Source: Acidocella facilis ATCC 35904 (GTDB lineage: Bacteria > Pseudomonadota > Alphaproteobacteria > Acetobacterales > Acetobacteraceae). Taken from it: DNA of 64,000 nt. The stretch is taken from assembly GCF_000687875.1 (NCBI RefSeq), contig NZ_JHYG01000010.1, positions 26,998-90,997 on the forward strand, given 5' to 3'. The notes beneath the pieces are model-generated. The model made no database searches. It was given only the letters and a program-made list of their open reading frames with translations, and was not told the origin of the DNA. Position 1 is the first letter of the stretch, and every line of letters begins with the position of its first letter. Positions 37,564-46,984 of this stretch are shown in pieces. Position numbers and translations under genes: made by a program.

Positions 37564-39243
37564 TTACCGCGTCAGCGGCCGGTATTTGATACGGTGCGGC
37601 TCGGCGGCGTCCTGGCCAAGGCGGCGGCGCTTGTCTTCTTCGTAGGCTTGGAAGTTGCCTTCGAACCATTCGACATGGCTGTCGCCCTCGAAGGCCAGGA
37701 TATGGGTGGCGAGGCGGTCGAGGAACCAGCGATCATGGGAGATGACCACGGCGCAGCCGGCGAATTCCATCAGCGCCTCTTCGAGGGCGCGCAGCGTATC
37801 GACGTCGAGATCGTTGGTCGGCTCATCGAGCAGGATGACGTTGGCTTCGGATTTCAGCATCTTGGCCAGATGCACGCGGTTGCGCTCACCGCCGGAGAGG
37901 ATGCCGACCTTCTTCTGCTGGTCCGCGCCCTTGAAGTTGAAGGCGCCGACATAAGCGCGCGAGGCGATGGTGCGCTTGCCGAGATAGATGACATCGGTGC
38001 CGCCGGAGATTTCCTCCCAGACATTCTTGTTGTCATCCAGGCTGTCGCGGCTCTGGTCGACATAGCCGAGCTTCACCGTCTCGCCGATTTTCAGCGCCCC
38101 GGAATCCGGCTGTTCGGCGCCGGTGATCATCTTGAACAGCGTGGATTTACCCGCCCCGTTCGGGCCGATGACGCCGACGATACCGCCCGGCGGCAGCTTG
38201 AAATTCAGCCCGTTGATCAGCTCGCGGTCGCCGAAGCCCTTGCAGAGATCCTGCGCCTCGATGACGGTGCCGCCCAGGCGCGGGCCGGGCGGGATGACGA
38301 TTTCCGCGACGCCGCCGGCCAGTTCCTGGGACTTGGCCAGCATTTCCTCATAGCGCTGGATACGCGCGCGGGACTTGGTCTGGCGGGCCTTGGCGGAGGC
38401 GTTGATCCATTCCCGCTCCTCGGCCAGCGCACGCTGGCGGGAGGATTCTTCCTTCTCTTCCTGGGCCAGGCGCTTCTGCTTCTGCTCCAGCCAGGAGGAG
38501 TAGTTACCCTCATACGGGTAGCCGCGGCCACGCTCGATTTCCAGGATCCAGTTGGTGACGTTATCCAGGAAGTAGCGATCATGGGTGATGAGAATGACGG
38601 TGCCGGTATAATTCTCCAGCGTCCGCTCCAGCCAGGCCACCGATTCCGCGTCCAGATGGTTGGTCGGCTCATCGAGCAGCAAAATGTCCGGCTTCTCCAG
38701 CAGCAGGCGGCAGAGTGCTACGCGGCGCTTCTCACCGCCGGAGAGCTTGTCCACCGGGGAGTCGGAGGGCGGGCAGCGCAGCGCGTCGAGCGCGATCTCG
38801 ATCTGCCGATCCAGATCCCAGCCATCCTTGGTGTCGATGATTTCCTGCAAGCGGGCCTGTTCGGCCAGCAGGTCGTTCATCTTGTCGTCGTCCATCGGCT
38901 CCATGAAGGCTTCGGAGATCTCGTTGAAGCGCTTCAGCGCCGCGCGGACCTCCTGGAACGCCTCGGCGACATTCTCGCCGACGGTTTTGGTCGCATCGAG
39001 CTGCGGCTCCTGGGCCAGATAGCCCACTTTCACGCCCTCGGCCGCCCAGGCCTCGCCGCCATATTCGGTCTCAATGCCGGCCATGATCTTCAGCAGGGTC
39101 GATTTACCGGCGCCGTTGACGCCGAGCACGCCGATCTTCACGCCAGGGAGGAAGGAGAGGGTGATGCCCTTGAACACCTCACGCCCGCCCGGATAGGCCT
39201 TGGTGAGATCCTTCATCACATACACATATTGATAAGCGGCCAT
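37564..39243 (-). CDS. ettA: Energy-dependent translational throttle protein EttA
   Basis: A 559-residue ABC-F protein, close to the E. coli length of 555. Cassette 1 has [24 protein letters not shown] and [14 protein letters not shown]; cassette 2 has [24 protein letters not shown] and [15 protein letters not shown]. The N-terminus [19 protein letters not shown] and an arm region of about 60 residues after [11 protein letters not shown] are typical of EttA, which gates initiating ribosomes in the E site according to energy charge. It is the second ABC-F gene in the window (the first is Uup at 26699). Confidence 0.95.
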   Translation of the reverse strand: MAAYQYVYVMKDLTKAYPGGREVFKGITLSFLPGVKIGVLGVNGAGKSTLLKIMAGIETEYGGEAWAAEGVKVGYLAQEPQLDATKTVGENVAEAFQEVRAALKRFNEISEAFMEPMDDDKMNDLLAEQARLQEIIDTKDGWDLDRQIEIALDALRCPPSDSPVDKLSGGEKRRVALCRLLLEKPDILLLDEPTNHLDAESVAWLERTLENYTGTVILITHDRYFLDNVTNWILEIERGRGYPYEGNYSSWLEQKQKRLAQEEKEESSRQRALAEEREWINASAKARQTKSRARIQRYEEMLAKSQELAGGVAEIVIPPGPRLGGTVIEAQDLCKGFGDRELINGLNFKLPPGGIVGVIGPNGAGKSTLFKMITGAEQPDSGALKIGETVKLGYVDQSRDSLDDNKNVWEEISGGTDVIYLGKRTIASRAYVGAFNFKGADQQKKVGILSGGERNRVHLAKMLKSEANVILLDEPTNDLDVDTLRALEEALMEFAGCAVVISHDRWFLDRLATHILAFEGDSHVEWFEGNFQAYEEDKRRRLGQDAAEPHRIKYRPLTR

Positions 39244-39369
39244 CGGCGATCCTACTAAACGCGGTTGCCCAGGGTATAGTTGCAGCCGGGGGCGGCTTCA
39301 ACCTGCCCCTGGCTTGGCGCCTCTCTCCCCCTGCGATAGATTTGAAATGACAAGGACCGGGGGGCGCGA

Positions 39370-40206
39370 ATGCGGGTGGGATGCGTGCTGATGCAGCGCA
39401 ATGAGGTCAACGCGCTGGAGCCCTGGCTGCTCTACCACGCGCATCTCTTCGGCATGGAAAATCTCTGTGTCATCGATCACGGCTCGACCCACCCGAAGGT
39501 GCTGAACACGCTGCTCTGGTACGAGGCGGAGGGGGTGAGGGTCATCCGGTTGCCGGAAGATGCGGATTTTCACCTGCAAGGTGAATTCATGACCGCGGCG
39601 ATGCGCGAGATGAACGCTCGTGACGAGTATGATTTTCTGCTGCCCATCGATTGCGATGAATTCCTGGCCATACGCCGGGAGGATGGCAGCTTTACCTGCG
39701 CGCGCGATGAGATCCTGAACTGCCTGGCCTCCTGCATCGGCCGGCAAGAGACGTTGGAGATCAAGCAGAACCTGCTGAATATTCTAGGGCAGCCGGGTCG
39801 TTATTGGGTGCTGCCGTATCAGAAAGTGTTCTTTTCGGGCCGCAGCATCGGCACCTTATGCCACGGGTCACACCAGGACATATCCGGGCGTGACAACGGG
39901 CTGCTGGAAACGCCTTTGGTCTTTGTGCATTTCCATCACAAGCCCTGGGACGAGCAGATCAAGGCCAGCAAGGAAAAACTGCGCCATTTCGTCGATGTGG
40001 ACGACCCCGAGGCTTTGGCTGACTTCAAAGGCCTGGGCTGGCATCTTTTGGTGCATATGAGAGAGGGAGAGGCCGCCTATAACGAGATGATGCGCGACGG
40101 CCCCGGGCTGGGGCAGGTGGATGGCCTGCTGCCCTTGTTCGAGCAGCTCCACATCAACCCGCTTTTTACCGAACAGCCCATCCCCTTCACGCCGCCCGCG
40201 CCGTGA
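39370..40206 (+). CDS. Glycosyltransferase family 2 (Glyco_tranf_2_4)
   Basis: A 278-residue GT-A protein. LMQRNEVNALEPWLLYHAHLF at the start, ENLCVIDHGSTH, and FLLPIDCDEFLAI (DCDE metal site) follow the same pattern as the protein at 28519-29670 but with different detail. The product is soluble. It is convergent with, and overlaps by 20 nt, the methyltransferase gene on the opposite strand. Substrate unknown. Confidence 0.82.
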   Translation: MRVGCVLMQRNEVNALEPWLLYHAHLFGMENLCVIDHGSTHPKVLNTLLWYEAEGVRVIRLPEDADFHLQGEFMTAAMREMNARDEYDFLLPIDCDEFLAIRREDGSFTCARDEILNCLASCIGRQETLEIKQNLLNILGQPGRYWVLPYQKVFFSGRSIGTLCHGSHQDISGRDNGLLETPLVFVHFHHKPWDEQIKASKEKLRHFVDVDDPEALADFKGLGWHLLVHMREGEAAYNEMMRDGPGLGQVDGLLPLFEQLHINPLFTEQPIPFTPPAP

Positions 40207-41035
40207 TCATATGGATCACCGCCGGCACCCGCACGCCGCCATCGGCGGCCGGGCTTGCATAGGCCGGCAAAGCGGCACGGATGGCGGCGCGGATCGTCTC
40301 ACGCTGCGCGGGCGAGGCCTGTTTTTCATCCAGCAACGCCCCGCTCGGCCCCATGAAGCAGGCGATCGCCGCCTCCTCCTCCAGTGAGACGCCGTGCAGC
40401 GCGATTTCCACCGCCTCGACCCGTGGCGCCTGCCACCCGGCCTGGGTGAGAATTTCCGTCACATAATCAGCGTCATCGAAGGCGAGCGGCCCGCTGGCAT
40501 GCGGTTGCCGTGGCGCGCCCGGGCCGAGCAGCGCCTCCACCAGCTCAAGCGGCCTGCGCCAATGCTCATTGCGCGCCAGCGGCGCCCAGGCGGCACAGGC
40601 CAGCCGCGCCCCCGGCGCCGCGCCCGTCCGCAAATTCGCAAAAGCGGCGACAGGATCATCGAAAAACATCACCCCGAAGCGCGACACCAGCATCTCCGGC
40701 GCCGGGGCGAAATGTTCCGTCTGCGCATCGCCGAGCCGGAAGCTGACATTTTCGATATGCCGCGCCCGGGCGTGCCCCCGCGCGGTCTCGATCATCGGCG
40801 CGGATATATCGATGCCGATCACCCGCCCCGCCGGCCCGACGGCTTGTGCCGCCTCCAGGCTGGTCAGCCCGGCACCGCAACCGATATCCAGCACATTTTC
40901 CCCCGGCCGCAGCGAAGCCGCCGCGATCACCGCCGCACTCACCGGCGCCAGCCGCGCCTCCATCGCGCCGCCCAGACTCACCCATTTCGGCCCGCCCACT
41001 TGGTTCCAATAGGTTTTCTGCGTCTCATTCGCCAT
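40187..41035 (-). CDS. Class I SAM-dependent methyltransferase
   Basis: A 282-residue methyltransferase with motif I ENVLDIGCGAGLTSLEAA near residue 45, GIDISAPMIETAR and SRFGVMFFDDPVAAFANL. It resembles the UbiE/small-molecule group. It shares 20 nt of coding sequence antisense with the glycosyltransferase (39370-40206) and overlaps the BaiN-like gene by 11 nt, so it is probably cotranscribed after it. Substrate not recognised. Confidence 0.85.
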   Translation of the reverse strand: MANETQKTYWNQVGGPKWVSLGGAMEARLAPVSAAVIAAASLRPGENVLDIGCGAGLTSLEAAQAVGPAGRVIGIDISAPMIETARGHARARHIENVSFRLGDAQTEHFAPAPEMLVSRFGVMFFDDPVAAFANLRTGAAPGARLACAAWAPLARNEHWRRPLELVEALLGPGAPRQPHASGPLAFDDADYVTEILTQAGWQAPRVEAVEIALHGVSLEEEAAIACFMGPSGALLDEKQASPAQRETIRAAIRAALPAYASPAADGGVRVPAVIHMITARAA

Positions 41036-42221
41036 GCGCCGCGCCCTCGCTGATATGTCTGGTGCTTAAGCCCCTGGCCGCGGCATGGCCGCTGGCCCAG
41101 GCCCATTGGAAATTATAGCCGCCCAGCCAGCCGGTGACATCCACCGCCTCGCCGATGAAATACAGGCCCGGCACCAGCTTGCTGCCGCAATCGCGCGAGT
41201 TCAAGCCGCTCGTCGCCACCCCGCCGGCGGTCACTTCCGCCTTGGCGAAGCCTTCGGTGCCGCTGGGCTGAAAGGCGAATTGATGCAGCCCGGCCCCTAG
41301 CGCGCGCAGGGCCTTGTCGGGCAGATCGGCGAGATTGCCCGGGTAGGGTGCTGCCAGATGCGCCGCCAGCCGCGCCGGCAGAACCTCCCCCAGCACCGCC
41401 TTCAGCCCCGCCTTGGCGCGGCTGCGCTTGGCGGCGGGCAGCGCCTCCTCCAGATTTTGCCCCGGCGCGAAATCCACCTCCAGCCGCCCCTCCGGCGCCA
41501 GATAGGACGAGGCCTGCAGCACCGCCGGGCCGGACAGGCCGCGATGGGTGAACAGTAGATTTTCCCGGAACGTCATTTTACCCGCCCGCGCCAGCACCGG
41601 CGCGGACACCCCGGCCAGCGCGCCAATCCAGGGCTCGTCGCAAAGCAGCGGCACCAGAGCCGGGCGGGGCGCGACCACCTCATGCCCGAACTGGCGCGCC
41701 AGCCGGTAGGCGAAATCGCTCGCCCCGAGTTTGGGGATCGATAGCCCGCCGGTGGCGATCACCAGATTGGCGGCGCTGAACCGGCCTTGCGTGGTTTCAA
41801 CGTGAAACACGCCGTCATGCCTCACCGCGTCCACGCCGCAGCCGGTGCGCAGCTTGGCCCCCTGCAGCCGCGCCAGCAGCAGCGCCACGATCTGCCGGGC
41901 CGAGCCGTCGCAAAAGAGCTGCCCCAGCGTCTTCTCATGCCAGGCGATGCCGGCCGCATCCACCAGCGCCAGGAAATCCTTCGCGGTGAAGCCGGCCAGC
42001 GCGGATTTGGCGAAATGCGGATTGGCGCTGAGAAAATTCCTGGCGCTGACATCCAGATTGGTGAAATTGCAGCGCCCGCCGCCGGAGATTAAAATCTTCC
42101 GGCCCGGCTCCGGCCCGTGCTCCAGCACCAGCACGCGCTGGCCGGCCAGGCCAGCGCTGCCGGCGCAAAACAGCCCCGCCGCGCCGGCCCCGATGATGAT
42201 CGCGTCATACAGATCTCGCAT
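41025..42221 (-). CDS. BaiN/HI0933-family flavoprotein
   Basis: A 398-residue NAD(P)/FAD-dependent oxidoreductase. An N-terminal FAD fold (YDAIIIGAGAAGLFCAGSA) is followed by GRKILISGGGRCNFTN, the hallmark of the HI0933/YhiN/BaiN family. LVIATGGLSIPKLGASDFAY and a C-terminal FIGEAVDVTGWLGGYNFQWAW also match. The physiological substrate of most members is unknown. It overlaps the methyltransferase gene by 11 nt and begins 10 nt past the LysR stop (42232), so LysR-BaiN-methyltransferase may be one unit. Confidence 0.88.
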   Translation of the reverse strand: MRDLYDAIIIGAGAAGLFCAGSAGLAGQRVLVLEHGPEPGRKILISGGGRCNFTNLDVSARNFLSANPHFAKSALAGFTAKDFLALVDAAGIAWHEKTLGQLFCDGSARQIVALLLARLQGAKLRTGCGVDAVRHDGVFHVETTQGRFSAANLVIATGGLSIPKLGASDFAYRLARQFGHEVVAPRPALVPLLCDEPWIGALAGVSAPVLARAGKMTFRENLLFTHRGLSGPAVLQASSYLAPEGRLEVDFAPGQNLEEALPAAKRSRAKAGLKAVLGEVLPARLAAHLAAPYPGNLADLPDKALRALGAGLHQFAFQPSGTEGFAKAEVTAGGVATSGLNSRDCGSKLVPGLYFIGEAVDVTGWLGGYNFQWAWASGHAAARGLSTRHISEGAAHGE

Positions 42222-42231
42222 GGCGGCTGTC

Positions 42232-43119
42232 CTAGCTCTTTGCTTTCGCCAGGGCCAGAAACTGCCGCACGGCAGGGGAGTGCTCGGTGCGGCGACTGGC
42301 CAGCATCAGGGTCGAATCCAGCCGCAACCCGTCAATCTCGCGCAGCGCGATGCCGGGCATGCCCAGGCTCTTCGCCGGCTCCGGCAGCAGCCCCACCGCC
42401 AGCCCGGCGGCCACGGCGGTGAGCACGGTGATGAAATCGCGCACCGGGGTGAGGAATTCCGGCGTGAACCCGCCCGCCTGCCCCAGCGCCCGCAGCCGCG
42501 CCAGAAACCCCGCCTCCTCGCCAAAATGCGGCAGGATGAATTTCTCCCCCTTCAACATTTCCGGCGTCAGCTTCGGTGCTTTTGCCAATGCGCTGCCGGC
42601 GGCCAGGGCCAGCAGCAGCGTGTCATGCTTCAGCGCCCGCACGCTGACCTCTGGCGGATAATCCGCCCGGGCCCGCAGCAGCCCGATATCCAGCCGCCCG
42701 GCCGCGATCTCCTGCAGCTGGCGCGGCGTTTCCATCTCATGCAGATGGATCTCAACACCCGGCGCCGCCTCATGATAGCGCCGCACCAGCGCCGAGGCGG
42801 TGCCATCCCACGCGGCCGAGGCGACGAAGCCGATCTCCAGCCGCCCGATCTCACCGCGCGCCGCCCTGCGCCCCAGCGCCTCGGCCCGCGCCGCCTGGCG
42901 CAGGATCGCCTGTGCCTCGGGCAGAAACAGCGCCCCCGTGGTGGTCAGCACCACCTGGCTGCGCTTGCCGCGATTGAACAATTTCGCGCCCAGATCCGTC
43001 TCCAGCCCGGCCAGCAGCCGCGAGACGCCGGACTGCGCCAGCCCCAGCCGTTCCGCCGCCCGGGCGAAATGCAGCTCCTCCGCCAGGACCTCGAAACAGC
43101 GCAATTCCCGCAATTCCAT
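42232..43119 (-). CDS. LysR family regulator (divergent from gcdH)
   Basis: A 295-residue LysR protein with MELRELRCFEVLAEELHFARAAE and LAQSGVSRLLAGLETDLGAKLF as the winged helix, plus an effector domain. It is divergent from gcdH across about 100 nt, a known arrangement for the regulator of glutaryl-CoA dehydrogenase. A palindromic sequence (43135-43160) in the gap may be its operator. Glutarate or a derivative as inducer is inference. Confidence 0.88.
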   Translation of the reverse strand: MELRELRCFEVLAEELHFARAAERLGLAQSGVSRLLAGLETDLGAKLFNRGKRSQVVLTTTGALFLPEAQAILRQAARAEALGRRAARGEIGRLEIGFVASAAWDGTASALVRRYHEAAPGVEIHLHEMETPRQLQEIAAGRLDIGLLRARADYPPEVSVRALKHDTLLLALAAGSALAKAPKLTPEMLKGEKFILPHFGEEAGFLARLRALGQAGGFTPEFLTPVRDFITVLTAVAAGLAVGLLPEPAKSLGMPGIALREIDGLRLDSTLMLASRRTEHSPAVRQFLALAKAKS

Positions 43120-43134
43120 GTTTAATCCGATTTT

Positions 43135-43160
43135 CGCATCATAATTATCGCTTTAATGCG
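43135..43160. promoter_or_regulatory. Palindromic candidate LysR operator
   Basis: CGCAT (43135-43139) and ATGCG (43156-43160) are inverted repeats flanking an internal ATAATTAT palindrome (43141-43148). The site lies between the LysR gene and gcdH. No exact T-N11-A box was assigned. Confidence 0.35.
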
Positions 43161-43221
43161 CTTGCCCGTCCGGCGCCAGCGCGGCACTCTCCCGCCACGC
43201 CAAGATTAGGGAGAAAGCGCC

Positions 43222-44400
43222 ATGGCCAAAGGCAAGATGGCTTCGTTCGATTGGGCCGACCCGCTGCGCCTGGAGGCGGAGCTGAGCGAGGAGGAGCGGG
43301 CAATCCGCGACACCGCCCACGCCTACGCCCAGGAAAAATTGCAGCCGCGCGTGCTGATGGCCTTCCGCGAGGAGCGCTTCGACCGCGAGATCATGAACGA
43401 GCTGGGCGAGCTCGGCCTGCTCGGCGCCACCCTCTCCAGCCATGATTGCGCGGATGTCTCCTATGTCGCCTACGGGCTGATCGCGCGCGAGATCGAGCGC
43501 GTGGATAGCGGCTATCGCTCCGCCTACTCTGTGCAATCCTCGCTGGTGATGTACCCGATCTACGCCTTCGGTTCGGACGCGCAGAAGGATAAATATCTGC
43601 CGAAGCTGCGCACCGGCGAATGGGTCGGCTGCTTTGGCCTCACCGAGCCCGATGCCGGCTCCGACCCCGCCTCGATGCGCACCACCGCCAAGAAGGTGGA
43701 TGGCGGCTATCTGCTCTCCGGCTCGAAAACCTGGATCAGCAATTCCCCGATCGCGGATGTCTGCGTGGTCTGGGCCAAGGATGAGGCCGGGGATATTCGC
43801 GGCTTCATCGTCGAGCGCGGTGCCAAGGGGCTGAGCACGCCGAAGATCGAAGGCAAGGTTTCACTCCGCGCCTCCATCACCGGCATGATCATGCTGGATG
43901 AAGTGTTCGTGCCGGACGAGGCGATGCTGAACGTGAAAGGCCTGCGCGGCCCGTTCTCCTGCCTCAATAATGCTCGCTACGGCATCGCCTGGGGCGCGCT
44001 GGGGGCGGCCGAATTCTGCTGGCACCAGGCGCGGGATTACACGCTCAACCGCAAAATGTTCGGCCGCCCGCTGGCCGCCACCCAGCTGATTCAGAAAAAA
44101 CTCGCCGACATGCAAACCGAGATCACCATCGGCCTGCATGCCGTGCTGCGGCTGGGACGGCTGATGGATGCGGGCGAAGCCGCACCGGAGATGATCTCCC
44201 TGCTCAAGCGCAATAATTGCGGCAAGGCGCTCGATGTCGCCCGTCAGGCGCGTGACATGCTGGGCGGCAACGGCATCGCCGACGAATATCACGTCATCCG
44301 CCACATGGTGAATCTGGAAACGGTGAACACCTACGAGGGCGCGCATGACGTGCACGCGCTGATCCTGGGGCGTGCCCAGACCGGCCTCGCCGCCTTCTGA
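43222..44400 (+). CDS. gcdH: Glutaryl-CoA dehydrogenase
   Basis: A 392-residue acyl-CoA dehydrogenase that oxidises and decarboxylates glutaryl-CoA to crotonyl-CoA in lysine/tryptophan/glutarate catabolism. The catalytic base is Glu372 in [20 protein letters not shown]. The substrate-binding [20 protein letters not shown] is at residues 91-110, and [14 protein letters not shown] is at about 136-149. The stop overlaps the CaiB-family start by one base (TGATG). Confidence 0.93.
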   Translation: MAKGKMASFDWADPLRLEAELSEEERAIRDTAHAYAQEKLQPRVLMAFREERFDREIMNELGELGLLGATLSSHDCADVSYVAYGLIAREIERVDSGYRSAYSVQSSLVMYPIYAFGSDAQKDKYLPKLRTGEWVGCFGLTEPDAGSDPASMRTTAKKVDGGYLLSGSKTWISNSPIADVCVVWAKDEAGDIRGFIVERGAKGLSTPKIEGKVSLRASITGMIMLDEVFVPDEAMLNVKGLRGPFSCLNNARYGIAWGALGAAEFCWHQARDYTLNRKMFGRPLAATQLIQKKLADMQTEITIGLHAVLRLGRLMDAGEAAPEMISLLKRNNCGKALDVARQARDMLGGNGIADEYHVIRHMVNLETVNTYEGAHDVHALILGRAQTGLAAF

Positions 44401-45584
44401 TGGGCCCGCTCTCGGGCTACAAGATTCTCGATCTCAGCCGGGTTCTGGCCGGCCCCTGGGCGTCGCAGATCTTCGCGGATCTCGGCGCCGAGGTGATCAA
44501 GATCGAGCGCCCCGGCAAGGGCGATGATACCCGCGCCTGGGGGCCGCCTTTCGTCGAGGAGAGCGGCATCTCCGCCTATTTCTGCGCCGCCAATCGCGGC
44601 AAGAAATCGGTGGCGATCGACATCTCCAAGCCGGAGGGCCAGGCGCTGATCCGTAGGCTGGCCGAAAAAGCCGATGTGGTGCTGGAGAATTTCAAATTCG
44701 GCGGCTTGGCGAAATTGGGCCTGGGGCCTGAGGATTTGCTGACGCTCAACCCGCGCCTGGTCTATTGCTCGATCACCGGCTTCGGCCAGACCGGCCCCTA
44801 CCGCAACCGTGCCGGCTACGACTTCCTGATGCAGGGCATGGGCGGGCTGATGAGCGTCACCGGCGCGCCGGATGGCGAGCCGATGAAGGCCGGTGTTGCC
44901 GTCGTCGATGTCTTCACCGGACTCTATGCCAGCAATGCGGTGATGGCGGCCTTGCTGGAGCGCGAGCGCTCAGGCCTCGGCCAGCATATCGATCTCGCTC
45001 TGTTCGATGTGCAGATCGCCGCCATGGCCAACCAGATTTCCTCCTATCTGGTCTCCGGCGCGCAGCCGCCGCGCCTGGGCAACGCGCATCCCTCCATCGT
45101 GCCCTATCAGGTCTTCCCGACATTGGACGGGCATCTGATCCTCGCCATCGGCAATGACGAGCAATTCGCCCGCTTCGTCACTTTGGCCGGCGCGCCTGAG
45201 CTTTCCCAGGATGAGCGCTTCGCCACCAACCCGGCGCGGGTGAAACATCGCGCCATTCTGGTGCCGCTGCTGGAGGCGCTGCTCGCCGCGCGCACCACCA
45301 AGGATTGGACGGAAGCGTTGGAAGCGTTCGGCATTCCCGGCGGCCCGATCAATGAATTCGCCGATATCGACGCCGATCCGCAGGTGCAGGCGCGCGGTAT
45401 TTTCAAAACGCTGGGGCCGGGCCTGCGCGGTGTCGCGAGCCCGATGCGCTTCTCGCGGTCAGAGGTCGCGGATGACCGCCCACCGCCGCATCTGGGCGCT
45501 GACACAGACGAAGTCCTGGCCTTGGTGCTGGCGCTTTCCGAAACAGAGCGCACCGCTCTGCGCGACAATAAGATCATCTCATAA
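44400..45584 (+). CDS. CaiB/BaiF family CoA-transferase (likely glutarate-activating)
   Basis: A 394-residue family III CoA-transferase: [38 protein letters not shown] and YCSITGFGQTGPYRNRAGYD are its signatures. Placed directly after gcdH with a one-base overlap, it is best read as a succinyl-CoA:glutarate CoA-transferase supplying glutaryl-CoA. That substrate is inferred from context only. A terminator follows at 45589-45618. Confidence 0.88.
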   Translation: MGPLSGYKILDLSRVLAGPWASQIFADLGAEVIKIERPGKGDDTRAWGPPFVEESGISAYFCAANRGKKSVAIDISKPEGQALIRRLAEKADVVLENFKFGGLAKLGLGPEDLLTLNPRLVYCSITGFGQTGPYRNRAGYDFLMQGMGGLMSVTGAPDGEPMKAGVAVVDVFTGLYASNAVMAALLERERSGLGQHIDLALFDVQIAAMANQISSYLVSGAQPPRLGNAHPSIVPYQVFPTLDGHLILAIGNDEQFARFVTLAGAPELSQDERFATNPARVKHRAILVPLLEALLAARTTKDWTEALEAFGIPGGPINEFADIDADPQVQARGIFKTLGPGLRGVASPMRFSRSEVADDRPPPHLGADTDEVLALVLALSETERTALRDNKIIS

Positions 45585-45588
45585 AGCA

Positions 45589-45618
45589 AAAGCCCGGCTC
45601 TCCAACAGGCCGGGCTTT
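45589..45618 (+). terminator. Terminator of gcdH-CaiB unit
   Basis: AAAGCCCGGC (45589-45598) pairs with GCCGGGCTTT (45609-45618) over 10 bp. The T-run is short. Confidence 0.7.
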
Positions 45619-45656
45619 GGCTTAACGTCCCTGGATCAGCATAGACCCAGCCCTAT

Positions 45657-45750
45657 CTTCGATCCCGAGCCCCTCGTATTTTCCTGTTCGGTCAAGGGGC
45701 AGGCGCCCCTCACCGAACAGGGAAAATACGCGGACGATCCAAAATCGAAG
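45657..45750. repeat. Foldback repeat between CaiB gene and hemY
   Basis: Nested inverted repeat. The outermost arms are CTTCGAT (45657-45663) and ATCGAAG (45744-45750). The main arm CGTATTTTCCTGTTCGGT (45675-45692) pairs with 45712-45730 with one bulged G, and the inner AGGGGC/GCCCCT (45695-45700 with 45705-45710) forms the top. It is distinct in sequence from the 37288-37541 element. Confidence 0.75.
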
Positions 45751-45769
45751 CATGCTGGCGGCCCCGCCC

Positions 45770-46981
45770 TCAGAGCTTAATCACCGCTTTCCCCGAAGCA
45801 TTATCCATAAAACTGCCAATCTGCCCGCAGGAGGGGCAAGCGCAATACCAGCTCTCGCTTTGCGTCTGGCAGGATGTGCAGCGCCAGGCCGGCCGCACGG
45901 GCGGGGCAGGGCGGTTCTCCAGCGCGGCCAAAATCGCCGCCGCGCGCCCATCCTCATTGCCGGCTTTCAGCGCGGCCTCGGCATGGCGCTTGGCCTCGCC
46001 GGTCAGCTGTGCGGCCAAAGCGGTCTGGCCGAGAAACAGCTCGGACTCGACATGCCCGGGATTGGCCGCCGCCAGCCGCGCCGCGTCCTGCGCCTGCTCC
46101 AGCGCCGTGGCGCCCGGCTCCAGCCAGGCCGCCGCCAGCAGCCGGTGCGGTGCCGCCTGCCAGCCTTTCTGCAGCGTCTTGCGCGCCGCCCGCTCTTTGC
46201 CCATCGCCCGCAACGTCACCGCCAGCCTGGCCAGCGCCACCGGCGAGCCAGGGTCGGCCTTCACCGCCTGCTTGGCGAAGTCCAGCGCCAGCTTCGGCGT
46301 CTGCGCCTGTTCGGAGGCCGCCACCGCCAGCGCCGCGCGGGCCTGCGGGCTCTGGCTCAGGCGCAAGGCGGCGCTGTAATTCTGCTCCCGCACCGCCAAG
46401 GCCAGACGCTGCTCACGCGTCCAGCTGCCACCGGGATAGGCCGCCTCCGCCGCCGCCGCCTGCTGCGCCGCCTCCTCGAGCCGCCCGGCCTTCAGGCTCT
46501 CACGCAACAGCCCCTGATGGCCGAGGAATTTCATCTCGGCGCTGCGGGTCAGCTTTTCATAAGCCAGCCGCGCCGGCTCCGCCTGGCCGGAGAGCCGTGC
46601 CGCCTCGGCCTGCAGCCATTGCACGAAACCTGTATCACCCAGCGCCGCGCGCGCTTTCACCGCCGCCGCGCGCGCCCCGCTGCCATCGCCGGCCGCCACC
46701 GCCACCAGCCCGCGCTGCAACGCCACTTCGCCCGCACGCTGCCGCCGCGCCCCGCGCCAGCCGGCAACCCGGCCCGGTGCGCGGCGCAGCCCGCCCAGTA
46801 CGCGCACCAGCATCACCAAAATCGCCACCAGCAGCAGCAGCAGCAGCAGCGCCACCGGGGCGGAGCTGTCGATCCGGTAGCTGCCGATATCGGCGCTGAA
46901 CACGCCGGGCAGGCTCGCCACCCACCAGGCGAAAACCAGAATAACCGCCGCGACGATGCAGAATTTCAGCGCCTTCCACAT
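45770..46981 (-). CDS. hemY: HemY-like TPR protein with C-terminal zinc ribbon
   Basis: A 403-residue proteobacterial HemY (the TPR type, not protoporphyrinogen oxidase). Two N-terminal membrane segments (FCIVAAVILVFAWWVASL and VALLLLLLLVAILVMLV) are followed by the TPR region (about 90-340). The C-terminus has a zinc-ribbon pattern C-x2-C-x10-C-x2-C (CTSCQ...CPSCG). HemY proteins are associated with late haem-pathway genes; the exact role is debated. It is the last gene of hemC-hemD-mitofilin-hemY. Confidence 0.85.
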   Translation of the reverse strand: MWKALKFCIVAAVILVFAWWVASLPGVFSADIGSYRIDSSAPVALLLLLLLVAILVMLVRVLGGLRRAPGRVAGWRGARRQRAGEVALQRGLVAVAAGDGSGARAAAVKARAALGDTGFVQWLQAEAARLSGQAEPARLAYEKLTRSAEMKFLGHQGLLRESLKAGRLEEAAQQAAAAEAAYPGGSWTREQRLALAVREQNYSAALRLSQSPQARAALAVAASEQAQTPKLALDFAKQAVKADPGSPVALARLAVTLRAMGKERAARKTLQKGWQAAPHRLLAAAWLEPGATALEQAQDAARLAAANPGHVESELFLGQTALAAQLTGEAKRHAEAALKAGNEDGRAAAILAALENRPAPPVRPAWRCTSCQTQSESWYCACPSCGQIGSFMDNASGKAVIKL

Positions 46982-46984
46982 GCG

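Noticed and set aside
37471..39258. 595-codon open frame on the plus strand
   Set aside because: Antisense to ettA, which has two complete ATPase cassettes.
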